Positions 9,461 through 18,930 of a stretch of 32,569 nt of DNA are shown piece by piece (positions within the stretch are counted from its first letter, which is position 1; each line of letters opens with the position of its first letter). The notes beneath the pieces were generated by a model. It was given only the letters and a program-made list of their open reading frames with translations, was not told the DNA's origin and did not search any database. The translations under genes were made by a program, and so were the position numbers. This DNA is from Methanosphaera cuniculi (GTDB lineage Archaea > Methanobacteriota > Methanobacteria > Methanobacteriales > Methanobacteriaceae): assembly GCF_003149675.1 (NCBI RefSeq), contig NZ_LWMS01000007.1, positions 1 to 32,569 of the forward strand. The letters run 5' to 3'.

Positions 9461-9988
9461 ATGTCATCAAAACCTAAAAATCGCAAGAAAAAACAACAAA
9501 AACAGAAACAAAAAGCAGAAGCAAGAAAACTTAAAAAACAACAAAAAAAGAAAAATCGACAAAAATATCTAATAAAAGAAGCAGCAAGCTATATAATCAT
9601 AATACTAGTAGCAGTACTACTAGCATCACACCTAAATGTTGTAGTATCAGGCAGTATGGAACCATCTTTTTATCGTGGTGATATTGTAGCAGTAGAAAAT
9701 ACAAACCTATTTGGAATACAAGAATTTAATCCAGAAAATGATGTACATGTAGGAGATGTAGTAGTATATGATGCTACATGGTATCCAGAACCAGTAGTAC
9801 ACCGGGTAATAGATGAACAAACCATAAATGGAACAAAATATTTTGAAATAAAAGGAGATAATAATCCAAAACCAGATCCTGCTCTTGTAACGTCTGATCA
9901 GATAAAAGCAAAAGTACTAACCATTGGTGGACATCTAATTGTAATACCTAAAATAGGATATATAACATTAGCTTTCAGAGGACTATAA
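9461..9988 (+). CDS. Signal peptidase I (archaeal/ER Sec11-like)
   Basis: Membrane-bound protease that removes signal peptides from exported proteins such as the adhesin at the right end of this window. Residues 1-40 are extremely rich in Lys and Gln (cytoplasmic). One membrane segment spans about 43-62. The catalytic Ser65 sits in SGSMEPSF and His114 in VVHRV; a His in place of the bacterial Lys marks the Sec11/archaeal type. GDNNPKPD (132-139) supplies the conserved Asp residues. GGAGGT at 9443-9448 lies 12 bases before the ATG, slightly far but with no better in-frame start. The 175 residues are typical apart from the long basic tail. Confidence 0.92.
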   Translation: MSSKPKNRKKKQQKQKQKAEARKLKKQQKKKNRQKYLIKEAASYIIIILVAVLLASHLNVVVSGSMEPSFYRGDIVAVENTNLFGIQEFNPENDVHVGDVVVYDATWYPEPVVHRVIDEQTINGTKYFEIKGDNNPKPDPALVTSDQIKAKVLTIGGHLIVIPKIGYITLAFRGL

Positions 9989-10029
9989 TTAAAATAAAAT
10001 AATAAATGAATAAAGGAGGGTTTAACACC

Positions 10030-11715
10030 TTGTATACAAAACTTAAAAATGAACTAAAAGAAAGTATAGAAGAATCACTAGCAAAACAAAGAATAACACT
10101 AGATGATGAAATAACATTTGAAGAACCACCAAACCCAGAAATGGGAGATATATCAACAAATGTAGCATTTACTCTTGCACAAAAACTTAAAAAATCACCA
10201 GTAGAAATAGCAGAAAACATCAAACAACATATACGATTACCATTATATTTTAAAAAAGTAGAAACTAAAGGACCATACATAAACTTTTTCATCAACTACA
10301 CACTTTTTGCAACAAAAATGGTAAACTACATAGATCAAAATTATGGAGAACTACCTGAAAAAGAACAAAGAATATTACTAGAACACACATCAGCAAATCC
10401 AAATGGACCATTACATGTAGGACACCTTCGTAACTCAATACTAGGAGATTCACTAAAAAGAATCTTACAACACGCAGGATACAAAGTAGAAGCACAATAC
10501 TACGTAAATGACATGGGACGACAAATTGCAATCATCGTATGGGGAATGAATAAATTCAACCTAAAATTAGATGATGATAAAAAACCAGATCATGCAATAG
10601 GAGAAGTATATTTCCAAGCAAACCAAAAACTTGAAGAAACACCAGAATACAACAAAGAAATTGATGATATACTCTATGAATATGAACAAGGAGAAAATGC
10701 AAGATTAATTGATGCATTTGAAAAAGTTGTAGAATACTGTATAGATGGAATAAAAAGCACATTAAAAGATTTAAACATCAAAATGAACCTATTTAAATGG
10801 GAAAGTACATTTTTAAGAAATGGTGGAGTAGCAAATGTACTAGAAAAACTACAACCATTCACAATACAAAAAGACATACTATACTTACCACTTGAAAAAT
10901 ATGGAATAGATAAAGAATTAGTACTAAGACGATCTAATGGAACATCATTATATGTAACCAGGGATCTTGCATATCATCAATATAAAACAAAAAACAGTGA
11001 CATATCACTAGATATACTAGGAGCAGACCATAAACTAGCAGCAAAACAACTAAGCATAGCATTAGACTTATCAGATAACAGACCACCTGAAGTAGTATTT
11101 TATGAATTTATAGATCTACCAGAAGGTTCAATGTCAACAAGACGTGGAGTATTCATATCAGTAGATGAATTTATTGAAGAATCAATACAACATGCAAAAG
11201 ATGAAATACTAAGACGAGATCTAGATTTAACAGAAAAACAAGTAGATGAAGTAGCACGAATCATAGGAATAGGATCAATAAGATTCTACATAAATCAAAT
11301 ATCACCAGAAAAACCAATCACATTTAAATGGGAAGAAGCACTAAGCTTTGAAAGAGGATGTGCATCAATACAATATGCACACGCACGAGCATGTAAACTA
11401 CTATCAAAAGTAGATAACTATGATGAATATGAAGAAGTAATCTGTGATTATGAACTTGATGATGAAGAAAAAGAACTAATTAAAGAATTATCCAGATTTA
11501 CTGAAATAATCAGACAATCAGCAGAAGAAAGACGTGTACATCATCTAGCAGAATACACATTAAGTTTATCTAAAGCATTTAACAAATTCTACAAATCACA
11601 ACAAGTAATAGGATCAGAACATGAAAAACTAAGAATTAAACTAGTAGATGCATCTAGAATAACACTTAAAAACTCACTAAAACTACTAGGAATTAAAGCA
11701 CCACAATTCATGTAA
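10030..11715 (+). CDS. argS: Arginyl-tRNA synthetase
   Basis: Class I synthetase charging tRNA-Arg. It has the N-terminal tRNA-recognition (Add-1) domain, the HIGH motif as HVGH in ANPNGPLHVGHLRN, a KMSKS equivalent read as SMSTRRG, and a C-terminal all-helical anticodon-binding (DALR) domain ending PQFM. I place the start at the TTG at 10030 (561 residues). The upstream in-frame ATG at 10006 has no ribosome site before it, whereas GGAGGG at 10015-10020 lies inside the extension and 9 bases before the TTG. The gene sits 41 bases behind the signal peptidase gene and may share its transcript. Confidence 0.95.
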   Translation: MYTKLKNELKESIEESLAKQRITLDDEITFEEPPNPEMGDISTNVAFTLAQKLKKSPVEIAENIKQHIRLPLYFKKVETKGPYINFFINYTLFATKMVNYIDQNYGELPEKEQRILLEHTSANPNGPLHVGHLRNSILGDSLKRILQHAGYKVEAQYYVNDMGRQIAIIVWGMNKFNLKLDDDKKPDHAIGEVYFQANQKLEETPEYNKEIDDILYEYEQGENARLIDAFEKVVEYCIDGIKSTLKDLNIKMNLFKWESTFLRNGGVANVLEKLQPFTIQKDILYLPLEKYGIDKELVLRRSNGTSLYVTRDLAYHQYKTKNSDISLDILGADHKLAAKQLSIALDLSDNRPPEVVFYEFIDLPEGSMSTRRGVFISVDEFIEESIQHAKDEILRRDLDLTEKQVDEVARIIGIGSIRFYINQISPEKPITFKWEEALSFERGCASIQYAHARACKLLSKVDNYDEYEEVICDYELDDEEKELIKELSRFTEIIRQSAEERRVHHLAEYTLSLSKAFNKFYKSQQVIGSEHEKLRIKLVDASRITLKNSLKLLGIKAPQFM

Positions 11716-11763
11716 AACTACTCTTCTTTTTTTAGTTAAAAAGAAAAATTTACATTTCCTTCT

Positions 11764-11795
11764 TCTTACTCCCTTTTTTTATCTTATTTTTTTTA
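11764..11795 (+). terminator. Candidate terminator of argS
   Basis: A pyrimidine run (TTCTTACTCCC) leads into T7 and, after a short ATC break, a further T-rich tract. Confidence 0.45.
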
Positions 11796-11996
11796 ATACT
11801 ATTTTTTATCTAAAGATAATATTTTTATAATTCATATTAACCCCTTTTTTTAGTAAAACTTTTAATTGTGTGTTGTAGGCTTTTAAACTATAATTAATAT
11901 AATAGTAATAATAAATATAATAACCAATAATATTTAAAGCAACATAACTGCAAATATGAAAACATCTTATTTTAATAAATGGAGGAATAATTAGAG

Positions 11997-13856
11997 ATGC
12001 GAACCTTAATGATACATTCTGACTATTTACGTTATAAAACTCGGAGTAAAACTAAAATAGCTGAAGATATTGATGATGAAAAAAGAGCAGCAGGAGTAGA
12101 TAATGCACTTGTAGCATTCATTGCTGTTGAAGAAGATGATGAACAAAATCCTGATGTAATTGTACAAAAGGCTGTAAATGAAATACTTAATGTACAAAAC
12201 AAGGTAAATGCAGATAATATTGTAATTTATCCATATGCTCATCTTAGCTCATCATTATCAAATCCTAAAGTTGCAACACAAATACTTAAAGATATTGAAA
12301 CAAAACTTATTGAAAATAACCAAGCAGTACTACGTGTACCATTCGGATGGTATAAGTCATTTGAACTTTCATGTAAAGGACATCCACTATCAGAATTATC
12401 ACGTACAATAACAGTAGATCCAGTAGCAGAAACAGAAGAAGAAACAATTAAAGTAGATGATGGTGAAGAGGAAGAAGAACCAAATACCATGCTCATACTT
12501 GAAGAAGATGGACAAACATATCCTGTAGATGATTACAATTACAAAACAAAAACACTAAAACAATTAATTGATCATGAATTAGGAAAATCCAAAGATACAG
12601 GAAAACAACCACCACACGTACGATTAATGAAAGAAAAAGAACTAGCAAGTAATGAACCATCAGCAGATGTAGGACACATCCGTTGGTATCCAAAAGGAAA
12701 ACTTGTAAAAGATCTCTTATCTGATTATGTATATAATCTTGTAGTAGAACGTGGAGCAATGCCTGTTGAAACACCTGTAATGTATGATTTAGCTGATACT
12801 GCAATACGAGAACATGCAGCAAAATTCGGAGAAAGACAATACAGATTAAAAACTAAACACCGAGAATTAATGTTAAGATTTGCATGTTGCTTCGGAGCAT
12901 TTAGAATTCTAGCAGACTCATTCTTTACATGGAAAAATATGCCTGTAGGAATCTATGAACTTTCAACATTTAGTTTTAGATTTGAAAGACAAGGAGAAGT
13001 AGTTGGACTTAAAAGACTACGAGCATTTACAATGCCTGATTTCCACAGTGTATGTCTTGATGATGAACATGCACGTGAAATATTTGCAAAACAAGTAGAT
13101 ATGTGTGCAAAAACAGAAGCAGATCTTGAAGTAAACTATGAAATAGCATTTAGAGTAACACGTGACTTCTATGCAGAAAACGAAGATTGGGTAAAACAAA
13201 TAGTACGTGAAAACATAAAAAGACCAGTACTTCTTGAAATTTTACCAAAAATGAAACACTACTGGAATGCAAAAGTAGACTTTGCAGCAATAGATGATCT
13301 TGGAAGACCAATAGAAAATCCAACAGTACAAATGGATATTCAATCAGCAAGAAGATTTGGAATCACATATCTTGATGAAAATGAGGAACAAAAATATCCA
13401 ACAATACTCCACTGTAGTCCAACAGGAAGTATTGAACGTGTAATTTGTAGTTTACTTGAAAAAACTTCAACAGATAAAGGAGCAAAACCATCACTACCAC
13501 TATGGCTTGCACCAACACAAGTACGTATAATACCAGTAACAGATGATCATTTATCTTATGCTGAAGGTATCTATGAACAAATAAAAGATTTAAACATCCG
13601 TGTAGATATAGATGATACACAAGAAAGATTAGGTAAAAAAATCAGAAATGCTGGAAAAGAATGGATTCCATACACAATAGTAGTGGGAGATAATGAAGTA
13701 GAATCAAATACTATTACAGTAAATAGAAGAATGGATGATACCAAAGAAGAAATAAGTGTAGAACAGTTAGCTGATGAAATACATGAATTAACAAAAGGTA
13801 TGCCATTTAGACAATTACCACTACCATGCATGGTATCAAAACGTGTAAAATTCTAG
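11997..13856 (+). CDS. thrS: Threonyl-tRNA synthetase, archaeal type
   Basis: Charges tRNA-Thr. Residues 1 to about 145 are the archaeal editing domain (D-aminoacyl-tRNA deacylase-like), which clears mis-acylated Ser and begins [11 protein letters not shown] as in other euryarchaeal ThrRS. The middle is the class II catalytic core, including the [18 protein letters not shown] stretch (motif 2) and [12 protein letters not shown] (motif 3 region). The C-terminal anticodon-binding domain starts near [15 protein letters not shown]. The 619 residues match the archaeal family. GGAGGA at 11981-11986 lies 10 bases before the ATG. Confidence 0.96.
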   Translation: MRTLMIHSDYLRYKTRSKTKIAEDIDDEKRAAGVDNALVAFIAVEEDDEQNPDVIVQKAVNEILNVQNKVNADNIVIYPYAHLSSSLSNPKVATQILKDIETKLIENNQAVLRVPFGWYKSFELSCKGHPLSELSRTITVDPVAETEEETIKVDDGEEEEEPNTMLILEEDGQTYPVDDYNYKTKTLKQLIDHELGKSKDTGKQPPHVRLMKEKELASNEPSADVGHIRWYPKGKLVKDLLSDYVYNLVVERGAMPVETPVMYDLADTAIREHAAKFGERQYRLKTKHRELMLRFACCFGAFRILADSFFTWKNMPVGIYELSTFSFRFERQGEVVGLKRLRAFTMPDFHSVCLDDEHAREIFAKQVDMCAKTEADLEVNYEIAFRVTRDFYAENEDWVKQIVRENIKRPVLLEILPKMKHYWNAKVDFAAIDDLGRPIENPTVQMDIQSARRFGITYLDENEEQKYPTILHCSPTGSIERVICSLLEKTSTDKGAKPSLPLWLAPTQVRIIPVTDDHLSYAEGIYEQIKDLNIRVDIDDTQERLGKKIRNAGKEWIPYTIVVGDNEVESNTITVNRRMDDTKEEISVEQLADEIHELTKGMPFRQLPLPCMVSKRVKF

Positions 13857-13880
13857 GAAAGTTAGGAGGATAATTATCTT

Positions 13881-13903
13881 TATACTCCTTTCTCTTTTTT
13901 TAT
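13881..13903 (+). terminator. Candidate terminator of thrS
   Basis: TACTCCTTTCTC runs into T7. The convergent gene at 14032-15504 ends 130 bases further on. Confidence 0.45.
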
Positions 13904-13971
13904 CTTTCTAAAACCTAATTTTTTTACTTTTTTTTCTATTTAAATTGATTAAATAAATTTTTTTTTAAACA

Positions 13972-13992
13972 TTAACTTATAACTTATAACTT
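13972..13992 (+). repeat. Triple heptamer repeat (A)TAACTT
   Basis: Three tandem copies of a heptamer: TTAACTT, ATAACTT, ATAACTT. The same heptamer occurs twice in tandem at 15660-15673 and once inverted at 15684-15690, so copies flank the methyltransferase-like gene and lie near the parA promoter. In such AT-rich DNA chance is possible. Confidence 0.5.
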
Positions 13993-14031
13993 CTATTTTT
14001 AAAAAAAATTAAAATAAGAAAAATTCTAAAA

Positions 14032-15504
14032 CTACTTTTTAGTACATATTATTAGTGGTGCTTTTGTTCTTTGACTTGTTATTGATTGTAGGTTATTTAT
14101 TTGTTTTTCTGGATCTTCATATTCTATATTAAATCCTGCAAAATGACACATGTGAAGTAAATCTTTTCCATATACTTTAATTGTATCATGATTTCCCATG
14201 AAAAACCGTCTATATTCACGGTTATATTCTGGTGCTTCTATTTTATATTCTAAGTCCAGATCAGTTGTTTCTTTGATGAGTAGTTTTCCTGATGATTTAA
14301 GTATTCGATTAAACTCCCTGAGTATTTTAAAGTCATCTACTTGTCGGTCAAGGAAATGATTTGATATTATAAAATCAACACTTTTATCTTGAATTTTTTG
14401 AAGCTTATCTAAGTATTCATTGTTTGTTGTTTTTAGTTTTGTTTTTTGTATAAATCCTTTTTCTGGTATATTTTTGTTGTAGTTTTTATATTTTTTAAAT
14501 TTATTTTCCATAGCTTCTGATGAATTAAAATTTAGTATTATACTATCTTCATTTATATCAAAGTATATTTCATTATATATTAATCTATCATCACCACGTG
14601 AATAACAATTTAAGCATACATAATCATGTGTACTGCCTGTATCTTTAAATCTTTCAGGATTTTCATTTTCACATAAACTACAGTAATTTTTACGTGTTTG
14701 TAGGTTTATTTTTGGATCTTCTTCTATATTTTTAATATTATTTTTTGGTTTTTCAGGTTTTATTCCTATATATACTGGTTCATCTGATAGTAGATAGTAT
14801 ATCATATCATCTTTTGGTATTTTCTTTTCTATATTTTTTATTGTGTCAAATCCTGTATCTTCTAAGTCTTTATATACATTTTCTATACCAAAGTATCTTA
14901 GATGATCAAATTGTCTGTAGTATCTTGATCTTAGTTCTGGTGTGTTTATTTGTGGAAATTCAAATGTTTTTGGTATGTCAAGTGATGGTATTAAAAATAT
15001 GATTTTTCCACCTGGTTTTAACACTCTGTATATTTCACGTAAAGCTTTAGGATAATCTGGTACATGTTCTAGTACATGTTTTGATAGTATTAGATCAAAT
15101 GTGTTATCAGGGTATGGTATTTCTTCAAGATTTATTATTTCATCAACTTGTGGCATTTGTTGTATATCTGATGATGTGTAGTTATCATGATATTGGCTTT
15201 TAAAACGCTTATATAATGATGTTGTTGGTGAAGTTTGTAATATTCGTATATCATCATGTTTTAGATAGTCTGTGTAGTGTTCAAGTACATAGTATAATAA
15301 GCGTGTTCTTTTTAGTGCATAGCAGTTTGGACATTTTTGTTTTGTATTTGTATTTCTAGTTTTATATGGTAGAAATTCATATTCTGATTCATAGCCACAT
15401 ATGTTACACTTGATTGTCTTGTTTTCATCGAGTTTTTTGCAGTTATGTTCTTTTTGAAATGCAATTATTTTTTCAACTTGTCTTGAATCTATATGTTCAT
15501 TCAT
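14032..15504 (-). CDS. Double zinc-ribbon/SAM methyltransferase-like protein
   Basis: 490 residues made of two similar halves. Half 1 (about 30-245) has a four-Cys ribbon (CxxC at 33/36 and 58/61). It is followed by a type 11 SAM methyltransferase fold with PYPDNTFDLILSKHVLEHVP (starting near 130) and the post-motif YRVLKPGGKIIFLIPS. Half 2 (about 265-480) again has CxxC pairs (CSLC, CLNC), then the equivalent VDFIISNHFLDRQVDD and NRILKSSGKLLIKE, but without a clear SAM-binding glycine motif, so it looks degenerate. Ribbon-plus-methyltransferase proteins of this kind often belong to glycan modification; the substrate here is unknown. GAGGAG before the ATG supports the start. The gene is divergent from parA. 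Confidence 0.7.
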   Translation of the reverse strand: MNEHIDSRQVEKIIAFQKEHNCKKLDENKTIKCNICGYESEYEFLPYKTRNTNTKQKCPNCYALKRTRLLYYVLEHYTDYLKHDDIRILQTSPTTSLYKRFKSQYHDNYTSSDIQQMPQVDEIINLEEIPYPDNTFDLILSKHVLEHVPDYPKALREIYRVLKPGGKIIFLIPSLDIPKTFEFPQINTPELRSRYYRQFDHLRYFGIENVYKDLEDTGFDTIKNIEKKIPKDDMIYYLLSDEPVYIGIKPEKPKNNIKNIEEDPKINLQTRKNYCSLCENENPERFKDTGSTHDYVCLNCYSRGDDRLIYNEIYFDINEDSIILNFNSSEAMENKFKKYKNYNKNIPEKGFIQKTKLKTTNNEYLDKLQKIQDKSVDFIISNHFLDRQVDDFKILREFNRILKSSGKLLIKETTDLDLEYKIEAPEYNREYRRFFMGNHDTIKVYGKDLLHMCHFAGFNIEYEDPEKQINNLQSITSQRTKAPLIICTKK

Positions 15505-15657
15505 AATAACTCCTCTTCATTTATTATATCTATTGATATTTTTTGTTATTATAAATTTATATTTAAGAGTTTATTTTTTTTGATATTAATTAAGATAAGG
15601 ATGTTGTATTTTTTTTAGTATAATTTGGTTATTTTTTTTCTATTATAAAAAAATATA

Positions 15658-15692
15658 TTATAACTTATAACTTTTGATAGCATAAGTTATAA
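15658..15692. promoter_or_regulatory. Inverted repeat in front of the parA promoter
   Basis: Perfect 11-base arms TTATAACTTAT (15658-15668) and ATAAGTTATAA (15682-15692) are separated by 13 bases. The repeat lies immediately upstream of the TATA box at 15701-15709. It could be an operator for the parA operon or a partition (centromere-like) site; both are inferences. Confidence 0.55.
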
Positions 15693-15699
15693 ATAATTA

Positions 15700-15710
15700 T
15701 TTTATATAAA
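15700..15710 (+). promoter_or_regulatory. Candidate TATA box of the parA operon
   Basis: TTTATATAAA lies 96 bases before the parA ATG, a good archaeal TATA match, directly right of the inverted repeat. The other side of this divergent gap has a TATA-like stretch near 15545-15560 for the minus-strand gene. Confidence 0.5.
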
Positions 15711-15796
15711 AATAGTACTAAGCAAACTAAAAAAAATAAAAAAAGACACATTCTTTTTTGATAAATGAATAAAAATATAAGGGAATTTGATTTATC

Positions 15797-16582
15797 ATGA
15801 CTGAAATTATAACAATTCTTAATCAGAAAGGTGGCTGTGGGAAAACTACAACAGCTGTAAATCTATCAGCAGCACTAGCATCTATGGGAAAAAATGTCCT
15901 AGTAATAGATATGGATCCACAAGCAAATGCAACCACCAGTCTTGGAATTAAGAAAAATGAAATAGACAACACAATATACACACTACTAACAGGTAAATGC
16001 TCATATGTAGATGCAATAGTAGAAACACCAACACCCAACCTATATGCAATAGCAAGTAACATCTCACTAAGTGGAGCTGAAGTTGAACTAAGCAAAGAAA
16101 TAGGATACCCATACATTTTAGAAGAAAAATTAGAACGTGACATGGTAGATTTTGACTACATATTCATAGATGCACCACCATCACTAGGAATACTAACACT
16201 CAATGCACTAGTAGTAAGTGACAGTGTACTAATACCAATACAATCAGAATTCTACGCACTTGAAGGAATGGCAGATCTAATAAAAACAATAAATCTAGTA
16301 CAAACACGCCTTAAAAGTGAATGCCCAATAAAAGGAATAATACTAACACTATATGACTCCAGGACAAAACTAGCACGTGAAGTTTCAGAAAATGTAGAAG
16401 AATTCTTCAAAGACACAGAATACATATTTAAAGAAAAAATACCAAGAAACGTAAAACTAGCTGAAGCACCAAGTCATGGACAACCAGGAGTAGTATATGA
16501 CCCAGAATGTGCAGGAAGTAAATCATACATACAACTTGCAAAAGAATTTTTAAAACTAAATGGAGATGAAATAAATGTCTAA
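15797..16582 (+). CDS. parA: ParA/Soj-family partition ATPase
   Basis: Walker-type cytoskeletal ATPase of chromosome or plasmid segregation. Motifs: the deviant Walker A KGGCGKTT at residues 11-18 with its signature Lys11, the A' motif VIDMDPQAN near 38, and Walker B FIDAPPSLG near 117. The C-terminal part contains the family's KIPRNVKLAEAPSHGQP stretch. The 261 residues match chromosomal Soj/ParA; no N-terminal HTH as in plasmid P1-type ParA is present. The next gene overlaps by 8 bases and encodes a probable partner. The gene lies within 16 kb of the predicted origin, recalling bacterial par loci near oriC. Confidence 0.92.
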   Translation: MTEIITILNQKGGCGKTTTAVNLSAALASMGKNVLVIDMDPQANATTSLGIKKNEIDNTIYTLLTGKCSYVDAIVETPTPNLYAIASNISLSGAEVELSKEIGYPYILEEKLERDMVDFDYIFIDAPPSLGILTLNALVVSDSVLIPIQSEFYALEGMADLIKTINLVQTRLKSECPIKGIILTLYDSRTKLAREVSENVEEFFKDTEYIFKEKIPRNVKLAEAPSHGQPGVVYDPECAGSKSYIQLAKEFLKLNGDEINV

Positions 16583-16940
16583 AAAATCACTAGGAAATGG
16601 ACTTGAAGCACTAATAAGAGTACCAAAAGAAGATCAAACCCAAATAAAACAAGCAGAACAAATAGAAGAAGAGCTAAAATCAGAATCACAAATGGATAAA
16701 CAACTAAAAACTGTAGCAAACAACTTCTTAGTTGAAGATGAAAAAGTTATAAAAATTAAAAGGGAAGTTGAAAAAAATCCAAGAATAAGCCTCTGGTCAG
16801 CAAACTCAGCAGCATGTCTAAGATATCTTAAAAAAACAATACCAGAATTTAGTATAAGTAAAGAAGCATCAAAAATACTAGATGAAGCAATAAAAACAAA
16901 ATACCCAGAAGTATGGGCATTATTTGATGATGAAGAATAA
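16575..16940 (+). CDS. Small ParA partner with a ParB-like N-terminal box
   Basis: 121 residues, largely helical and charged. The N-terminus KKSLGNGLEALI matches the short peptide at the start of bacterial ParB/Spo0J proteins (consensus like GLGKGLxALI) that contacts ParA and stimulates its ATPase. The rest of ParB (CTPase and HTH DNA-binding domains) is absent. Instead there is a Lys/Glu-rich linker (about 15-70) and a compact C-terminal segment (about 75-116) ending TKYPEVWALF that I do not recognise. GGAG at 16562-16565 inside parA supports the ATG. Overlap with parA implies coupling. It may be a DNA-binding adaptor like SegB, or only a regulator of ParA. Confidence 0.75.
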   Translation: MSKKSLGNGLEALIRVPKEDQTQIKQAEQIEEELKSESQMDKQLKTVANNFLVEDEKVIKIKREVEKNPRISLWSANSAACLRYLKKTIPEFSISKEASKILDEAIKTKYPEVWALFDDEE

Positions 16941-16960
16941 ATTATTTTAACAATAATTTC

Positions 16961-16983
16961 TAATCACCAAACTCTTTTTTTTA
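16961..16983 (+). terminator. Candidate terminator of the parA operon
   Basis: TCACCAAACTC is followed by T8, in the 43-base gap between two convergent genes. Confidence 0.45.
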
Positions 16984-18105
16984 CTAAAATAGTGTTGATT
17001 GATATTGTCCTTTTATTTTAACAAATGTCTTACAACGATTTATATTAGCACCCATATCTTTTAATTGTTTTAAACTTGTAATTTTCTTATTTTTACGTTT
17101 TAGTGCTTTTATACGCCGTGCTGTTTTAATTCCAATACCTGGTATATGAATAAGTTCATTATATGATGCTGTGTTTACATCAATAGGATATTTATCCATG
17201 TTATTTACTGCAATATTATATTTAGGATCTTCTTTTAAATTTAAAAAGCCATCATCATTAAATATGAGTTCATCTTTTTTAATATGATACTGGCTAAATA
17301 GGTATTCTATCTGATATAACCTGTTTGTACGCATTGGATCTGATATTTTCTTATTTTCAAGTGGAGTGTCTTTTACAGGTATAAAGGAACTAAAGTAATT
17401 ATTTGTAATTTTATATTTTTTACGTAAATGATGCGTTTGATCTATTATCTGTTTATCTGTCTCATCATTAGCACCTACAATAAGTTGTGTTGTAAAGCCT
17501 GATGGTGCTAATTCATGGTGCCGGTTTGATAATCGTGATATCCAAGATATTCTTTTAATTATATCTTTATTATAATCTTTAGTTGTTGCAAGATCACTTA
17601 ATCCTTCAGATGTTGCTGATTCTATGTTGATACTTACACGATCTGCAAGTTGCATTGCATGTTTAATATCATCACGTGTTGCTCCTGGTATAACTTTAAG
17701 ATGAATATATCCCTGATATGAGTATTTATTACGTAAAATATGAGCTGTTTCTATTAATTCATGCATTGTTTGATCTGCATCTTTTTTAATACCTGAACTT
17801 AGAAATAGTCCTTCTGCAGTATTATCTTCATAGTATTTCATATAACAATGGGCAAGTTCTTCAGGCGTTAGTTCTACCTTTTGATTTTTATGTTTACTGC
17901 AGTTTATACAGTATGCACAGTCATTTTTACACTTGTTTGTGAGAAGTATTTTAAATAAAGGTATTTCCCGATTTCCCATCTTAGCATTATAAATACAATC
18001 ATCAGTATTTTTTCGTAGTATATTATCACGGTTATAATTTCGTGTGTTACATTTATCATAAAATGCAGCATTTGATAATATTTGAAGATCTTTATATGTA
18101 CTCAT
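16984..18105 (-). CDS. Radical SAM protein with C-terminal helix-hairpin-helix domain
   Basis: 373 residues. The radical SAM cluster motif CKNDCAYC (CxxxCxxC at 59/63/66) is followed by a TIM-barrel core. The C-terminal region (about 305-370) is a helix-hairpin-helix DNA-binding unit: DVNTASYNELIHIPGIG followed by IKTARRI. This architecture matches the putative DNA modification/repair radical SAM proteins often found next to a uracil-DNA-glycosylase-like gene (the UDG-linked radical SAM family). No such partner is visible here. The reaction is unknown. An AGGAT site before the ATG fits. It is convergent with the parA operon and divergent from lemA. Confidence 0.85.
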   Translation of the reverse strand: MSTYKDLQILSNAAFYDKCNTRNYNRDNILRKNTDDCIYNAKMGNREIPLFKILLTNKCKNDCAYCINCSKHKNQKVELTPEELAHCYMKYYEDNTAEGLFLSSGIKKDADQTMHELIETAHILRNKYSYQGYIHLKVIPGATRDDIKHAMQLADRVSINIESATSEGLSDLATTKDYNKDIIKRISWISRLSNRHHELAPSGFTTQLIVGANDETDKQIIDQTHHLRKKYKITNNYFSSFIPVKDTPLENKKISDPMRTNRLYQIEYLFSQYHIKKDELIFNDDGFLNLKEDPKYNIAVNNMDKYPIDVNTASYNELIHIPGIGIKTARRIKALKRKNKKITSLKQLKDMGANINRCKTFVKIKGQYQSTLF

Positions 18106-18354
18106 AATTTTAAATCCTGATTCATAATTTTTTTTTAATTTTTTTAATACTTAATTACTTATTTAATATTCTTTTATAATAATAAATATATATTAATAGT
18201 TCATCTTTTAATAATTAATATATAATCTAAGAAAAAAAATTATAATAGATATTTTTTTTATAAAATTTGAGATTTAAATTATAATATTTTTTTAATTCTC
18301 AAGCTAATAATAGATGAATTTTAAAAATAGAATATAAATGGAGGTAAAAGTGTA

Positions 18355-18915
18355 ATGTCAATGTGGATTTTATTAATTATAATTGTTCTAATTGTAATTT
18401 TAATATTTTATATAATAAGTTTGTATAATAAGCTTATTGACTTAAAAAATAGGGTTAAAAATGCATGGGCACAAGTTGATGTACAACTTCAAAGACGTAA
18501 TGATCTTATACCAAACCTTGTAAATACAGTGAAAGGTTATGCAACTCATGAAAAATCAACATTTGAAGAAGTAACACAAGCACGTGCAAATATGGCAAAT
18601 GCACAGGGTGTTGCTGAAATTGTTGAAGCTAACAATCAACTAACAGGTGCACTTAAATCACTTTTTGCAGTAGCTGAAGCATATCCTGATTTAAAGGCAA
18701 ATACAAACTTTATAAATTTACAAGAACAATTGTCAGAAACAGAGGATAAAATATCATATGCAAGACAATTTTATAATGATACAGTACTACAATATAACAA
18801 TATGTGTCAACAATTCCCAAGTAGTATTATAGCAAATCATTTTAACTTTAAAGAAGCAGAAAGCTTTGAAGTAGAAGATCAATCTGTACGTTCTGTACCA
18901 AAAGTTGAATTCTAA
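18355..18915 (+). CDS. lemA: LemA family membrane protein
   Basis: 186 residues. An N-terminal membrane helix (about 4-25) is followed by the helical LemA domain, with the typical [20 protein letters not shown] and [18 protein letters not shown] stretches and a C-terminal [11 protein letters not shown]. The function of LemA is not settled; it is a membrane-anchored helical bundle. GGAGGT at 18340-18345 lies 9 bases before the ATG. The DUF2207 gene follows 170 bases later, a pairing common in bacteria and archaea that suggests joint work at the membrane. Confidence 0.92.
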   Translation: MSMWILLIIIVLIVILIFYIISLYNKLIDLKNRVKNAWAQVDVQLQRRNDLIPNLVNTVKGYATHEKSTFEEVTQARANMANAQGVAEIVEANNQLTGALKSLFAVAEAYPDLKANTNFINLQEQLSETEDKISYARQFYNDTVLQYNNMCQQFPSSIIANHFNFKEAESFEVEDQSVRSVPKVEF

Positions 18916-18930
18916 AAAAATAATCAAAAT

